Shown here in pieces: positions 1 to 8,437 of a DNA stretch of 64,000 nt. Below the pieces are notes generated by a model. The model did not search any database, was not told the origin of the DNA, and was given only the letters and a program-made list of their open reading frames with translations. A program made the translations under genes and the position numbers. Location: assembly GCA_039025395.1 (NCBI GenBank), contig JBCCOK010000010.1:1-64000 (forward strand), given 5' to 3'. Position 1 is the first letter of the stretch. Every line of letters begins with the position of its first letter. Source of the stretch: Hoeflea_A sp039025395 (lineage in GTDB: Bacteria > Pseudomonadota > Alphaproteobacteria > Rhizobiales > Rhizobiaceae).

Positions 1-175
1 CTTTCCGCCAACCTGCTGTCTCAATCCAAATGCAAATCAATATGAAAATCCTCTTCTTGTTGCTTATTGAACACATTTTTTTGAAAACTTTTGCGTAAAT
101 CTGCAGCACTTCTTGACCTCGGCATACCGATTCAGGAATTTTGCCAGTTAACTACTGGGGATAAGGAAAAATCAT

Positions 176-934
176 ATGCAGATGTGCCGCGGTATACTAA
201 CCGGGATTTCGCTCGCTTTATTGCCGATGAGCGGAGTGCAGGCAAGCGACCAATGGTCCGGGTTCTTTCTCGGTGCAGGCGGCGGCGGTTCCAAACTTCA
301 GGAAAGGCTCGACCGGACATTCACTGCTGTTACGCCCTTTGGAACAACGTTTGACGGTGGCGCGGATGAGCCACTTTTTACAGTGCTGGGTGGCTATCGC
401 ATTCGGCACAACAACCTGGTCTTTGGCGCAGAAGGTTCCTTCACGGGCATTGATGCCGAGTTCAACGGCGCTGCCTGCCCCGTTCCAACGACGGCCGCAT
501 GTGCCAGCGTCGGCGCAGACGGCACCCTGTCAAATCTGTGGCGGGGCCGCGTGTCCGTCGGAGCTCTCCTGAATGAGAAAACACTGATCTCCATTGCCGG
601 TGGCATATCTGCCGCCGATGTATCCTTTACCGGCTTTACGGCGCAGGGCGTGGCTGGCAGTGCCGTTGCCACAGCCACTGCCTTCGGCCCGCCAGTTGAT
701 GAGACAACAACCGGTTACAACATTGGCGCGAGCATTGAGCGCAAGGTCTCGGACCGTGTCTCGTTTCGCTTCGAGGGTATCTATGATCGCGTCGACGGAC
801 CCGATTTGGGTGCATTTTCCGCTGCTGCCTTTGCTGGAGACGGCACCCTTGAAGGCGCCGCCAGTGTCCAACAGACTGGCGATTTTCCCATAGAGATTTA
901 CAGCTTTCAGGCAATCCTGATGTTCGATTTCTAG
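176..934 (+). CDS. outer-membrane beta-barrel protein
   Basis: A 252-residue secreted protein, probably an eight-stranded outer-membrane barrel of the OmpA-like/Omp25-like type common in rhizobia. Residues 1 to about 24 form a signal peptide ending in VQA-S, followed by a glycine-rich first strand (GFFLGAGGGG). Alternating hydrophobic strands follow, and the protein ends in phenylalanine (FQAILMFDF), the usual C-terminal signature of barrel proteins. The ATG at 176 follows a purine-rich AAGGAAAA at good spacing. The gene stands alone; a stem-loop lies 13 bases after the stop. Family placement rests on architecture, so pore function, ligand and exact subfamily are not known. Confidence 0.75.
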   Translation: MQMCRGILTGISLALLPMSGVQASDQWSGFFLGAGGGGSKLQERLDRTFTAVTPFGTTFDGGADEPLFTVLGGYRIRHNNLVFGAEGSFTGIDAEFNGAACPVPTTAACASVGADGTLSNLWRGRVSVGALLNEKTLISIAGGISAADVSFTGFTAQGVAGSAVATATAFGPPVDETTTGYNIGASIERKVSDRVSFRFEGIYDRVDGPDLGAFSAAAFAGDGTLEGAASVQQTGDFPIEIYSFQAILMFDF

Positions 935-1351
935 AACAGCGGCAGTGGTGAGAAACGCAGCCTTGCGTTTCCGGCTCACCGATTCGGCAAATAAAGCGGT
1001 TGCATTGATTTTCGAGTGTATCGGAAGACCTGACGGCGCAGTCCGTTGCGATTGACTGTTTGCCGCATTGGCTACCTCAATTTCCGACGCGTAGGAAACC
1101 GTTCCAACAGGATTTCCGCTGCTCGCTTGCGTATCCAAGGGTTATCACAGGGATCAGCCATAATCGCGGAGCGAGCACCGGCCGAACCGGCAAGCACCAA
1201 GGGCGTTTTTGTCTGATCGCGACGTCGTTTCCAGAAACGCGCACGCCTACAGGCTGTGCCATAATCCATAAAGCGGGGCTGGAAATCCCCGATCGGTCCA
1301 ACAGGCGCACAGCACAAGGCGCAAAGGTTCAATCGGCGGATTTTCAAGGCC
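935..1351. other. intergenic stretch without a supported gene
   Basis: About 417 bases between the barrel gene and the MFS gene. Apart from the stem-loop at 947-980 I see no supported gene. Open frames on both strands overlap here (1072-1404 on minus, 1060-1455 on plus), but none has a ribosome binding site with a recognisable product. It presumably holds the promoter of the MFS gene. Confidence 0.5.
947..980 (+). terminator. candidate stem-loop after barrel gene
   Basis: GGTGAG (947-952) plus AAACGC (953-958) can pair with GCGTTT (965-970) plus CTCACC (975-980), with a 6-base loop and a 4-base bulge. It sits just downstream of the barrel gene stop. No uridine run follows, so it is more likely a 3'-end stabilising structure or a weak terminator than a classical intrinsic one. 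Confidence 0.35.
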
Positions 1352-2620
1352 ATGGCGAGCAGCATCGTTCCGATTGTCAGCCTTCTCATGTCGGCATTTT
1401 TCATGCTCGCGGCCAGCGGGCTTGCCGGCTACCTGCTGCCTTTGCGCGCGGTTGACGAGGGCTGGAGCACCTTCCTGATTTCCCTGATTGCCACCGGCTA
1501 TGCCATCGGCTTTACCGCTGGCTGTCTTGTGGTGCCCCGCCTCGTGCTTCGTGTCGGCCATGTGCGGGTATTTGCAGTTCTGGCGGCAGCGATGTCGATT
1601 TCGATGCTAATGCACGCGCTTGTCGTCAATCCGGGCGCCTGGATCGTGTTCCGGGCGATCACCGGATTTTCGATTGCCGGCAGCTACATGGTCTTTGAAA
1701 GCTGGCTCAATGAGCGGGTCACCAACGAAACCCGCGGCACGGTTTTTTCAGTCTATATGGTTGTCAGCATGGTAGCATTGATGGCCGGTCAGTTTATCGT
1801 GCCGCTCGGCAGCCCGATGACTGCGTCGCTGTTCATGGTGGCGGCGATCATCTATGCGCTGGCGCTAATGCCGACGGGCCTTTCCAGCGCTCAGTCGCCG
1901 CAGCCGCTCACTCAGGTTTCCATTAACCTGGGCAGCCTTTATCGGAAATCGCCTGTGGCTGTGGTCGGGGCCCTCTTGTCCGGTTCCATCTCGGGCTCGT
2001 GGCTCAACCTTGCGCCAGTCTTTGCGCAGGTCAACGGCCTGTCGACGACGACGGGAGCGACCATGCTTGCGGTCGCCATGATCGGTGGCGCCGTGTTCCA
2101 GATTCCCTTCGGCCGGCTGTCAGACCGCATCGACCGCCGCTACACCATGGCGATTGCCGGGATCATCGGCGTCGTCATGTGCATATTGAATATGCTGGTT
2201 GATTCAGCAAACACGACGCTTTTTCTTATTGCCGTCTTCCTGCTTGGCTCCGTGTTGTTCGTGATTTACTCACTGGTTGTCGCCCATGCCAACGACCACG
2301 CGGAAGCCGATGAGTTCGTTTCCGTTGCGAGCGGGCTTTTGATCGTTTACGGCGTTGGAACGATGATCGGCCCACTTGTGTCCGGCGCGCTGATGGATAG
2401 GGCCGGAAGCTATGCACTCTACGCCGTTATCGGCGTTTGCTTCGCGATCCTCGGCGGATTTGCATACTTCCGCAGCTTCCAGCGTGCTGCGGTCACTGAA
2501 GAGGAACGCGTCGACTTCCAGGCGATCCCGTTCACGCGCACCCAGACGCCGCAGACCTACGAACTTGACCCGCGGGTGGAACTGGCTGGCGAAGAAGACG
2601 AACTGGCCGAAAACCGTTAG
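1352..2620 (+). CDS. MFS transporter, YcaD-like
   Basis: A 422-residue inner-membrane transporter of the major facilitator superfamily with about 12 hydrophobic segments. It resembles the YcaD subgroup: a motif-A-like loop (GRLSDRIDRRYTM) joins helices in the second half, and a conserved FESWLNE segment is followed by the helix carrying GQFIVPL in the first half. The C-terminal 40 residues are a charged cytoplasmic tail ending ELAENR. The ATG at 1352 has only a weak upstream AAGG. It converges on the EamA transporter gene with 23 bases between stops. Substrate is unknown; drug or metabolite efflux is the usual guess for this group. Confidence 0.8.
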   Translation: MASSIVPIVSLLMSAFFMLAASGLAGYLLPLRAVDEGWSTFLISLIATGYAIGFTAGCLVVPRLVLRVGHVRVFAVLAAAMSISMLMHALVVNPGAWIVFRAITGFSIAGSYMVFESWLNERVTNETRGTVFSVYMVVSMVALMAGQFIVPLGSPMTASLFMVAAIIYALALMPTGLSSAQSPQPLTQVSINLGSLYRKSPVAVVGALLSGSISGSWLNLAPVFAQVNGLSTTTGATMLAVAMIGGAVFQIPFGRLSDRIDRRYTMAIAGIIGVVMCILNMLVDSANTTLFLIAVFLLGSVLFVIYSLVVAHANDHAEADEFVSVASGLLIVYGVGTMIGPLVSGALMDRAGSYALYAVIGVCFAILGGFAYFRSFQRAAVTEEERVDFQAIPFTRTQTPQTYELDPRVELAGEEDELAENR

Positions 2621-2643
2621 AGCGTTTCCGGCACAGATGAGGC

Positions 2644-3597
2644 TTAGCCCTCCGGCGTGGTAAAGCGGCGCGCGCTTCTGCGCTCAAGCCCGAGCCGGTG
2701 CTCCCGCATGATGATGAAGAGCCCGGCTGCAGCGACAATTGCTGTCCCGATCAGCATCGACCACTGGGGAGTATCACCAAACAGAAAATAGCCGAGCGCA
2801 ATTCCAAAGATGATCGAGGTGTATTCGAATGGCGCGATCGTCGAGACGTCGGCGTGGCGATAACTTTGTGTCAGCATGATCTGGGCGATGCCGCCAAGCA
2901 GGCCAGCACAGACCAAAAGCACGAGCTGCGTCCAATCGATCAGTACCCAGCCGAAGGGCAGTGTTGCGAGCGAAATAACCGTTGCTGAAAGTGAGAAATA
3001 GAGCACGATGGTCGGCGTCCTTTCGGTTGCCACCAGCCGCCGAACAAGAACCATGGCAAAGGCCGCAAGAACCGCCGAGATCAGCGCGGCCACTACGCCG
3101 AGCGCGCGCGTATTGTGCCAGAAATCGCCGTCGAAAAGCGACAGCAGCGGCCACGAAATAATCATGACACCGACCAGTCCGACAAGAACCGCCGACCAGC
3201 GGTATAGCCGAACGGCCTCGCCGAGAAACAGGGCCGCCAGGATCACCATCGCCAGCGGCTTTGCATAACCGAGCGCAATGGCGTCGGGCAGCGGCAGATG
3301 TGTAATGGCATAGAAGCCGCAGGCCATGGCAGAGACGCCCACCAATCCGCGCCAAAGATGAGATAGCGAGTGGCGGGTATGGAATGCCGTATGAAGTTGC
3401 CTGCGCGCTGCCAGAAAGGCCAGCACCGGGATCATCGCAGGCAAGGAGCGCAGGAAGACGATCTGTCCCGGCGGCACCCCCTCGCCTCCGGCCTTGATAC
3501 AGGACGCCATGGCAACGAAGATCACAACCGATCCCACCTTGAGCGCAATGCCCGTCAGCGCGTTCGATTGTTCGTAATTCGTTGCTATTCGATCCAT
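2644..3597 (-). CDS. EamA/DMT-family transporter
   Basis: A 317-residue membrane protein with about ten hydrophobic segments arranged as two EamA repeats, roughly residues 15-145 and 160-295, with a basic C-terminal tail. This is the drug/metabolite transporter superfamily; members move amino acids, S-adenosylmethionine or other metabolites. The repeat boundary (GLVGVMIISWPLL, then a loop and ALGVVAALISAV) is clear. The ATG at 3597 is used. The gene is divergent from pepN with about 246 bases between them, so the two do not share a transcript. Substrate cannot be read from the sequence. Confidence 0.8.
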   Translation of the reverse strand: MDRIATNYEQSNALTGIALKVGSVVIFVAMASCIKAGGEGVPPGQIVFLRSLPAMIPVLAFLAARRQLHTAFHTRHSLSHLWRGLVGVSAMACGFYAITHLPLPDAIALGYAKPLAMVILAALFLGEAVRLYRWSAVLVGLVGVMIISWPLLSLFDGDFWHNTRALGVVAALISAVLAAFAMVLVRRLVATERTPTIVLYFSLSATVISLATLPFGWVLIDWTQLVLLVCAGLLGGIAQIMLTQSYRHADVSTIAPFEYTSIIFGIALGYFLFGDTPQWSMLIGTAIVAAAGLFIIMREHRLGLERRSARRFTTPEG

Positions 3598-3843
3598 TTT
3601 GCAGCAAGTCTGGGTTGGATTGCATCAAATGCCGTGTCGCGGATATACGACAGTCATGGGCAATGGGCGTGTCGAATGATCTGAACGGGCGGTGGCTCCG
3701 TCGCGACCGGTTATAGGATCGAACCATCGGATTGTCATCAGGGCCGCCGCTCATTGGAATTCAGAGGCCGGTGATTGTGTTCACATGCGCGGTCATTCAA
3801 TCTGCAGGCGCTTGCGGCGCATAATTTTTGAAACGGGAATGTC

Positions 3844-6492
3844 ATGAAAACAGAGATCGGCCAACAGACACGTCTTGCAGATTACAAACCGACGGATTTT
3901 GAAATCGAGACAGTCGATCTGACATTCCGGCTTGACCCTGAAAGTACCATTGTTACCAGCCGTATATCGGTGCGGCGGCGATCAGGCGCCGCAGCAACCG
4001 CGCCACTTGTGCTCGACGGCGACGAACTGACTTTCAAAGCTCTGAAAATTGACGGGGCTGCGGCACAGCCGGAACGGTATACCGCGTCCCCATCGGGCCT
4101 CGAAATACACGACCTGCCGGGCTCCGAGTTCTTTACGCTCGAAATCGTCACCGAAATTGCGCCGGCAAAGAACAGCAAACTGATGGGCCTGTTCCGTTCG
4201 GGGAACGTCTATTGCTCGCAGTGCGAAGCCGAAGGGTTCCGGCGCATTACATATTTTCTCGATCGACCGGATGTTCTGGCCACCTACACGACCCGCATCG
4301 AGGCGCAATCGAGCGAGGCGCCGCTGCTGCTTTCCAACGGCAATCTGGTCGACAAGGGCGATCTCGGCGACGGTTGGCACTTCGCCGTCTGGCATGATCC
4401 GCATCCCAAACCCAGCTACCTGTTTGCCGTTGTGGCGGGCGATCTTGCCGGCGTCCGCGACAGTTTCACGACCCGGTCGGGCGAGCCGGTCGCGCTCGAG
4501 ATCTATGTCGAGCACGGCAAAGAGACGCTTGCCGCCTACGCGATGGACTCCCTGAAGCGGGCAATGGTTTGGGATGAGGAACGTTTCGGCCGCGAGTATG
4601 ATCTCGGCGTCTTCATGATCGTCGCCGTCTCCGACTTCAACATGGGTGCGATGGAAAACAAGGGTCTCAACGTCTTCAACGATAAATATGTTCTGGCCGA
4701 CCCCGAAACCGCGACAGACGCCGACTATGCAAACATCGAAGCCATTATCGCGCACGAGTATTTTCACAACTGGACCGGCAACCGCATCACCTGCCGCGAC
4801 TGGTTTCAGCTCTGTCTGAAGGAGGGTCTTACGGTTTACCGCGACCACATCTTCTCCGCCGACATGCGCTCAAAGCCGGTAAAACGCATTGCGGAAGTGC
4901 GGCTTCTGAAAGCCCATCAGTTCCCGGAGGACAGCGGCCCCCTCGCCCATCCCGTACGTCCTGACCGCTACAGCGAGATCAACAACTTTTATACGACCAC
5001 CGTCTACGAAAAGGGCTCAGAGGTGGTGCGGATGCTGGCGACAATTCTCGGCGACGAGGGCTTCCGGGCGGGCCTTGATCTTTACTTCTCCAGACACGAC
5101 GGCGATGCGGCGACCGTCGAGGATTTCCTCAAGTGCTTCGAGGACGCCACCGGGTTTGATCTGGAGGAGTTTTCGATCTGGTACAGTCAGGCGGGCACGC
5201 CGGTCGTTTCTGTCGCGGCCGAATACGAAGCGTCCGCCGCCAGGCTGACACTTGATATCGAACAGTCGGTGCCGCCGACGCCGGGGCAAAACAAGAAGAA
5301 GCCGATGCACATTCCCTTCCGGTTCGGCCTGTTCGCGGAAGACGGCAGCGAAATCCGGCCGGACACCATTTCCGGCATTACCGCCAGCGATGACGTTCTC
5401 CACATCAAGGACCGGCACCACCGGGTGGTGTTCGAGGGTGTCGCCAGCCGGTCCGTCTCATCCTTCAACCGCGGTTTTTCTGCGCCGATCAACGTCAACT
5501 TCGAGCAATCGTCGGCGGACCTGGCGCATCTCGCCCGTTTTGAAACGGAGCCATTCTCCCGTTGGCAGGCGCTGAACGACCTCGCGATGCGTGAACTCGT
5601 TTCTGTTACGATCGCGGCGAAGGCCGGCGAGGAGCGGCGTTGCGCAAGCGCATTCATCGACAGTATTGAAGCGGCTGTTGACGATCTTCGCCTTGAGCCG
5701 GCCCTGCGGGCGCAAATCTTGTCGCTTCCAGGCGAATTGGATATTGCACGGGTTATCGGCACCGATATCGACCCAGATGCTGTTTTTGCCGCCCGCAACG
5801 CCGTCATGGCCGACATCGCGCACGGTGCAGGCCAGACGATAAACGACGTTGTGGGTACCGCCCTTCCGGGTGGACACTACAGCCCGGATGCAGAAAGTGC
5901 CGGACGCCGCGCGCTCTATCTCGCCGGGCTCACGCATATGGCGCACGGAAACCTTGATGCCGCGGATCTGCTGCCGATGTTTCAGACTGCAGACAATATG
6001 ACGATCCTCAGCGGGGTGCTTAACATCATGGCGCAACGCTTCAGCGATCACGAAGCCACAGATGCGGCACTGGCCGAGTTCGAAGCGCGCTTTCATGACA
6101 CGCCGCTCGTCATCGACAAGTGGCTCACGATCCAGGCGATTATCCCGGGCCATCAGGCGCTTGAACGCGTCAAGGCGCTGATGGCAACGCCGCATTACTC
6201 GAGTGACAATCCTAACCGCGTCCGGGCGCTGCTTTCAGCCTTTGCGGCGGGCAATCCGACCGGCTTTAACCGGCCTGACGGCGAAGGATACCATTTCCTG
6301 GCGGAGCAGATCATCGATCTGGACGGACGCAACCCGCAAGTTGCGGCAAGGCTCCTGACGACCATGCGCTCTTGGAAATCGCTTGAGCCGCAACGCCGCG
6401 CAAAAGCCCGCGAGGCGCTTGAGGTGATTTCCGATCGGGATTCCCTGTCGCCGGATGTGCGCGACATCACCGACCGTACGCTCGGGAAATGA
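3844..6492 (+). CDS. pepN: aminopeptidase N (M1 metallopeptidase)
   Basis: An 882-residue zinc aminopeptidase that removes N-terminal residues from peptides in the cytoplasm. The exopeptidase motif GAMEN is at residues 268-272. The zinc site HEYFH is at 304-308, and the third ligand is Glu327, giving the family spacing HEXXH-X18-E. Length and the C-terminal helical domain fit the E. coli-type PepN rather than the shorter eukaryotic-like M1 enzymes. No signal peptide is present. The ATG at 3844 follows CGGGAATGTC, a modest ribosome site. The gene stands alone, divergent from the EamA transporter gene. Confidence 0.95.
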   Translation: MKTEIGQQTRLADYKPTDFEIETVDLTFRLDPESTIVTSRISVRRRSGAAATAPLVLDGDELTFKALKIDGAAAQPERYTASPSGLEIHDLPGSEFFTLEIVTEIAPAKNSKLMGLFRSGNVYCSQCEAEGFRRITYFLDRPDVLATYTTRIEAQSSEAPLLLSNGNLVDKGDLGDGWHFAVWHDPHPKPSYLFAVVAGDLAGVRDSFTTRSGEPVALEIYVEHGKETLAAYAMDSLKRAMVWDEERFGREYDLGVFMIVAVSDFNMGAMENKGLNVFNDKYVLADPETATDADYANIEAIIAHEYFHNWTGNRITCRDWFQLCLKEGLTVYRDHIFSADMRSKPVKRIAEVRLLKAHQFPEDSGPLAHPVRPDRYSEINNFYTTTVYEKGSEVVRMLATILGDEGFRAGLDLYFSRHDGDAATVEDFLKCFEDATGFDLEEFSIWYSQAGTPVVSVAAEYEASAARLTLDIEQSVPPTPGQNKKKPMHIPFRFGLFAEDGSEIRPDTISGITASDDVLHIKDRHHRVVFEGVASRSVSSFNRGFSAPINVNFEQSSADLAHLARFETEPFSRWQALNDLAMRELVSVTIAAKAGEERRCASAFIDSIEAAVDDLRLEPALRAQILSLPGELDIARVIGTDIDPDAVFAARNAVMADIAHGAGQTINDVVGTALPGGHYSPDAESAGRRALYLAGLTHMAHGNLDAADLLPMFQTADNMTILSGVLNIMAQRFSDHEATDAALAEFEARFHDTPLVIDKWLTIQAIIPGHQALERVKALMATPHYSSDNPNRVRALLSAFAAGNPTGFNRPDGEGYHFLAEQIIDLDGRNPQVAARLLTTMRSWKSLEPQRRAKAREALEVISDRDSLSPDVRDITDRTLGK

Positions 6493-6909
6493 CGGTCGCT
6501 TCAGAACTGTGATTGTGGTTACCTCGGTCCAACCGGGAGATGTACGATGCGTTGGACACCAAACGGAATTCGCCTCGTGAGAAGTTTTTGCAGAACCGGT
6601 ATCTTCATACCCGAGCGTCAAGATTGGAGAGAAGTTTCCAAGCGTGTCCGGTCGGAGCGGTATCAGTACAGAGAATTGATTAACGCCGCCGGTGAGTTGA
6701 TCTGCATCCTTTTTAGGCCTAGCAAACTGAGCTCGACCGGTTCCGAATATGCGGATCAAACGGCACGCAGGAGGAGAGGGACTCAACCGTCATTCTCGGT
6801 TGTCCGCTAGCGAAAAGACTTCGGGAGAATTTTCAGTAATCAAAGAAGAAGCCACACTGTCATACAATGGTTGCGATATCCGCACATAGGTCACTCTGAT
6901 TTCAAATAG
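6493..6909. other. intergenic stretch without a supported gene
   Basis: About 417 bases between pepN and the low-GC gene pair. An 87-codon open frame (6547-6810, plus) has arginine-rich, low-complexity translation and no recognisable family. A minus frame (6235-6786) mostly overlaps pepN antisense. I regard both as chance. Base composition becomes AT-richer after about 6800, marking the start of the atypical patch. Confidence 0.45.
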
Positions 6910-7299
6910 CTACTCGTGGGCGTTAGAGCTTTTGAAAAACGCAACAAGCGCAGTCGCAACGAAAACCCCATTGATGACAACAGCAGCCGACGCCCTCGAT
7001 CCGGGAGGAAATATCTGAGGTAGGTAGGGTATAACTACGCTGCCAAACCCAACGGTCCCGATAACCGTAAACAAGGCAAAAGATATAAAGGCCCAACGAC
7101 GCCCAATCCAAAACCCGATAATGCTCGCTATTCCCAAACCATAATAGAGGGCTATCGAGAGATACAGAGCTATCAGAGACGCTGACCAAACCGCCCGTTC
7201 GAGGCTCGACAGCATCAACGAAACCAGACGCCAATCGCTAAGCACTGCAAGAAGCGTTACTGCCATCAAAAACTTTGGAACCAGTCCCAAACGCTTCAA
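6910..7299 (-). CDS. small membrane protein, unknown function
   Basis: A 129-residue protein with four predicted membrane helices, roughly residues 8-28, 38-60, 67-90 and 102-122, and very short loops. I do not recognise the family. The start is taken as TTG at 7299, which overlaps the stop of the upstream gene as TTGA and implies translational coupling; an alternative ATG at 7266 would trim 11 residues. It is the second gene of a two-gene unit with the secreted protein encoded at 7296-8090. Base composition is lower in GC than the flanking genes, suggesting acquisition from elsewhere. The pairing suggests that the membrane protein may anchor or export its partner, which is inference only. 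Confidence 0.55.
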   Translation of the reverse strand: MKRLGLVPKFLMAVTLLAVLSDWRLVSLMLSSLERAVWSASLIALYLSIALYYGLGIASIIGFWIGRRWAFISFALFTVIGTVGFGSVVIPYLPQIFPPGSRASAAVVINGVFVATALVAFFKSSNAHE

Positions 7300-8090
7300 A
7301 TCCGTTTCTCACAAAAGTCGAAACGATATAGCTTCCGGTTGAGTATGATGTTGACTCTACACAATGCCAGGACGAGAAGTTCACCTATGTTATCTGGATC
7401 GACCTCATGTCGGTCGGGTATGTTGTTCAAAATTTTCTGAACGCAGTCTTTTCTGATGTGCGATTGGTCACATATTTGCTTGGCCAATCGATCTTCCCAA
7501 AAGGACAATTCACGCTTGAATAAGTAGCCCTTGACTTCTCTTAGCCAAGCTCCGTATTCCGCTAACTTGTTTGTGTACAAATTCAGGTAGCGGAGGTTTT
7601 TGAGATGGCTTCCTATGAGCAGATCGTTGTCGAATTTTGGCCTGTCCTGGTAGGTGCGGGTATAGTTGAGTAGGTTCAAAAGCAAATCACCTTCTTCGAA
7701 TATTTCGTATCGCTTGTTCAGTTGAACAATTTTCCTTTCGTTTTTGTCCCGCTGCCTGCCCATGAAGTATTCAGTAAAGTGGTAGTTGATATTGTTTTCC
7801 AGTTTCGCGCTGTCTTCGAAATCCGTGTTTGGACTCGCGTGCAGAAACTCCAAATAATCATAAAAAGCGATCAGCTTCTCTCCGATTTCACTATGGTTTT
7901 TTAGCACCCCCAGGAATTCTTCATCGGATAAGGTCACATCATCGATGAGTTTTTGAATAGCCAGTTGTTCCGGCGGTACGTTGCCGCTTTGAGCATGGGC
8001 ATCAGCCACCAAGATATACAAGGCGCACAGCATAGACAGGCTACACAAGAGCAAAAGGCGCTTATTTGCAGGACAGTGAGACAGCGACAC
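7296..8090 (-). CDS. secreted helical protein, unknown function
   Basis: A 264-residue protein with an N-terminal signal sequence: basic NKR, a hydrophobic stretch LLLLCSLSMLCALYI, and a cleavage site near AHA-QS. The mature part is strongly charged and predicted mainly helical, rich in Leu, Asn, Asp and Lys, with several cysteines in the last 60 residues. The start is GTG at 8090, preceded by a perfect AGGAGG at 8098-8103 with 7-base spacing; the longer TTG-initiated frame lacks such a site. No family is recognised. GC content is low: two 60-base lines counted here (from 7621 and 7741) gave 47% and 42%, against 53-67% in neighbours. It is the first gene of a two-gene unit. Confidence 0.6.
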   Translation of the reverse strand: MSLSHCPANKRLLLLCSLSMLCALYILVADAHAQSGNVPPEQLAIQKLIDDVTLSDEEFLGVLKNHSEIGEKLIAFYDYLEFLHASPNTDFEDSAKLENNINYHFTEYFMGRQRDKNERKIVQLNKRYEIFEEGDLLLNLLNYTRTYQDRPKFDNDLLIGSHLKNLRYLNLYTNKLAEYGAWLREVKGYLFKRELSFWEDRLAKQICDQSHIRKDCVQKILNNIPDRHEVDPDNIGELLVLALCRVNIILNRKLYRFDFCEKRI

Positions 8091-8437
8091 TTGCGATCCT
8101 CCTAAGCGCAACTTATGCGCTATTGTCTGAATTTTCGCTGAAACCGCAGTCTAAAAATTTCTCCACTTTCAAGATGGACCCACCAATACCAGTCGCGCTT
8201 ATTGCTGGGCCGTAAGCTTGGCTCCGATTGCACGGCAACAGCGCAACTGATTTGCCCCTTTTTGCCGTTTGGCCATTGGTGCAATCCTCACGAATCTGCG
8301 ACCTGAAAAATTTCATCCATATATTTCAATGCCTTATAAAAGAATTGGGATTGGGGCTGGACAAGGCGAATCACCTTTGATTCATTGGCACCGGTTCGGA
8401 CAAGCGGCTTCCGAATCAATAAATATAACGGGTGGCA
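8091..8437. other. intergenic region between divergent units
   Basis: About 347 bases separating the leftward low-GC pair from the rightward PAS kinase. It should hold both promoters. A 67-codon minus frame (8113-8316) lacks a ribosome site and a recognisable product, so I do not call it. The AGGAGG of the leftward gene lies at 8098-8103. No convincing operator or RNA structure is seen. Confidence 0.45.

Noticed and set aside
1072..1404. 110-codon minus-strand open frame between the barrel and MFS genes
   Set aside because: No recognisable family, no ribosome site, and it overlaps the start of the MFS gene.
6547..6810. 87-codon plus-strand open frame after pepN
   Set aside because: Arginine-rich unstructured translation, no family and no clear ribosome site.
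8113..8316. 67-codon minus-strand open frame upstream of the secreted protein gene
   Set aside because: No ribosome site, random-looking codon use, and it occupies the region expected to hold promoters.
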